In this document: positions 63,948 through 64,000 of the stretch, in pieces | Position numbering within the stretch: the stretch's first letter is position 1 | How the letters are laid out: every line of letters begins with the position of its first letter | From: Sediminibacterium sp. | GTDB lineage: Bacteria; Bacteroidota; Bacteroidia; Chitinophagales; Chitinophagaceae | Reading direction: 5' to 3' | Length of the DNA stretch: 64,000 bases | Assembly (NCBI GenBank): GCA_030158665.1 | Contig: JAOASM010000007.1 | Span: 151,146-215,145, forward strand | Notes under the pieces: model-generated | Database searches by the model: none | What the model saw: the letters and a program-made list of their open reading frames with translations, nothing else | What the model was told of the DNA's origin: nothing | Made by a program: the position numbers and the translations under genes

Positions 63948-64000
63948 TGGACTGAACCCCTAAAGTTGGACAAAGTTAATAATTAAGTTTTAAAGTGATG
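63948..64000 (+). mobile_element. Left end of an IS3-family-like insertion sequence (runs out of window)
   Basis: From 63948 the sequence TGGACTGAACCCCTAAAGTT followed by GGACAAA resembles the terminal inverted repeat of IS3/IS150-group elements (compare the recalled consensus TGNACTGNNCCCNAAAGTTG). It is followed by a short AT-rich stretch and an ATG at the last base triplet, where orfA would begin. The element continues beyond the window, so the other end, transposase and target duplication cannot be seen. Just before it, A7-GGCCA (63931-63942) looks like one arm of the lysS terminator. Confidence 0.6.

Noticed and set aside
1..64000. CRISPR arrays, tRNA or rRNA genes, prophage or defence islands
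   Set aside because: None seen. Gaps are short, genes are housekeeping, and the only tandem repeat (36874-36972) has no spacers.

Overview
The window looks like chromosomal DNA from a Bacteroidota bacterium, most likely a member of the Chitinophagaceae or a close relative. The grounds are: -7 boxes of the form TAnnTTTG instead of sigma70-type promoters; DUF2480, DUF5690, a TlpA protein with a long Bacteroidota-type N-terminal extension, and bacterial GH3 proteins; FeoA and Nfu forms typical of the phylum; and moderate-to-low GC. Nearly all of it is core housekeeping DNA. The only mobile DNA seen is the left end of an IS3-like element in the last ~50 bases. No tRNA, rRNA or CRISPR was seen.

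Layout. 1-8.2 kb: 3' end of rho, then polA and a two-gene secreted amidohydrolase operon on the minus strand. 8.4-14.8 kb: mnmG, a parS-bearing intergenic region, ybeY, feoA-nadD, a DUF2480 gene and a ppiD/surA-type foldase. 14.77-15.52 kb: a very AT-rich 753 bp gap with four DnaA-box-like 9-mers. 15.5-23.5 kb: a plus-strand run of recA, an acyltransferase gene, mgsA, an M28 peptidase, uvrB, pnuC and nadR. 23.5-27.1 kb: minus-strand mtgA, a secreted unknown, lysE and GH3. 27.2-32.7 kb: suhB and thiL facing nagA, a nitrilase-family gene and recX; then dnaN. 32.8-36.9 kb: fatty acid hydroxylase, kdsB, sugar porter and a kdnB-like gene. 37.1-44.0 kb: minus-strand nfu, uvrD/pcrA, an OmpA lipoprotein, PlsC, mnmH and a glycosyltransferase. 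44.0-50.0 kb: a small ORF, DUF5690, msrB, adk, and the operon lptB-GH3-ygjV-like-fabG. 50.1-58.3 kb: metF, a TlpA-type gene, rlmD, a rhomboid and a rhomboid-like pseudoprotease, an EEP-family gene and cysS. 58.3-64.0 kb: merC, sco, an epimerase, lpxD, rluE, lysS and the IS end.

Together the genes cover DNA replication and repair (polA, dnaN, recA, uvrB, uvrD, recX), NAD and cofactor supply (nadD, pnuC, nadR, thiL, metF), translation (mnmG, mnmH, ybeY, rlmD, rluE, cysS, lysS) and the Gram-negative envelope (lpxD, lptB, kdsB, mtgA, OmpA, acyltransferases). The most interesting large-scale signal is an origin-like arrangement. The AT-rich, DnaA-box-bearing gap lies at a divergent switch in gene orientation, and one exact plus one near-exact parS site lie 4-5 kb away beside mnmG. 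No obviously new multi-gene system was recognised. The best small leads are an active rhomboid next to a rhomboid lacking its catalytic residues, amidohydrolases that have lost the metal-binding HxH, near-leaderless promoters, a 38 bp repeat that duplicates a stop codon and hairpin, and a possible attenuator or small RNA before rluE.
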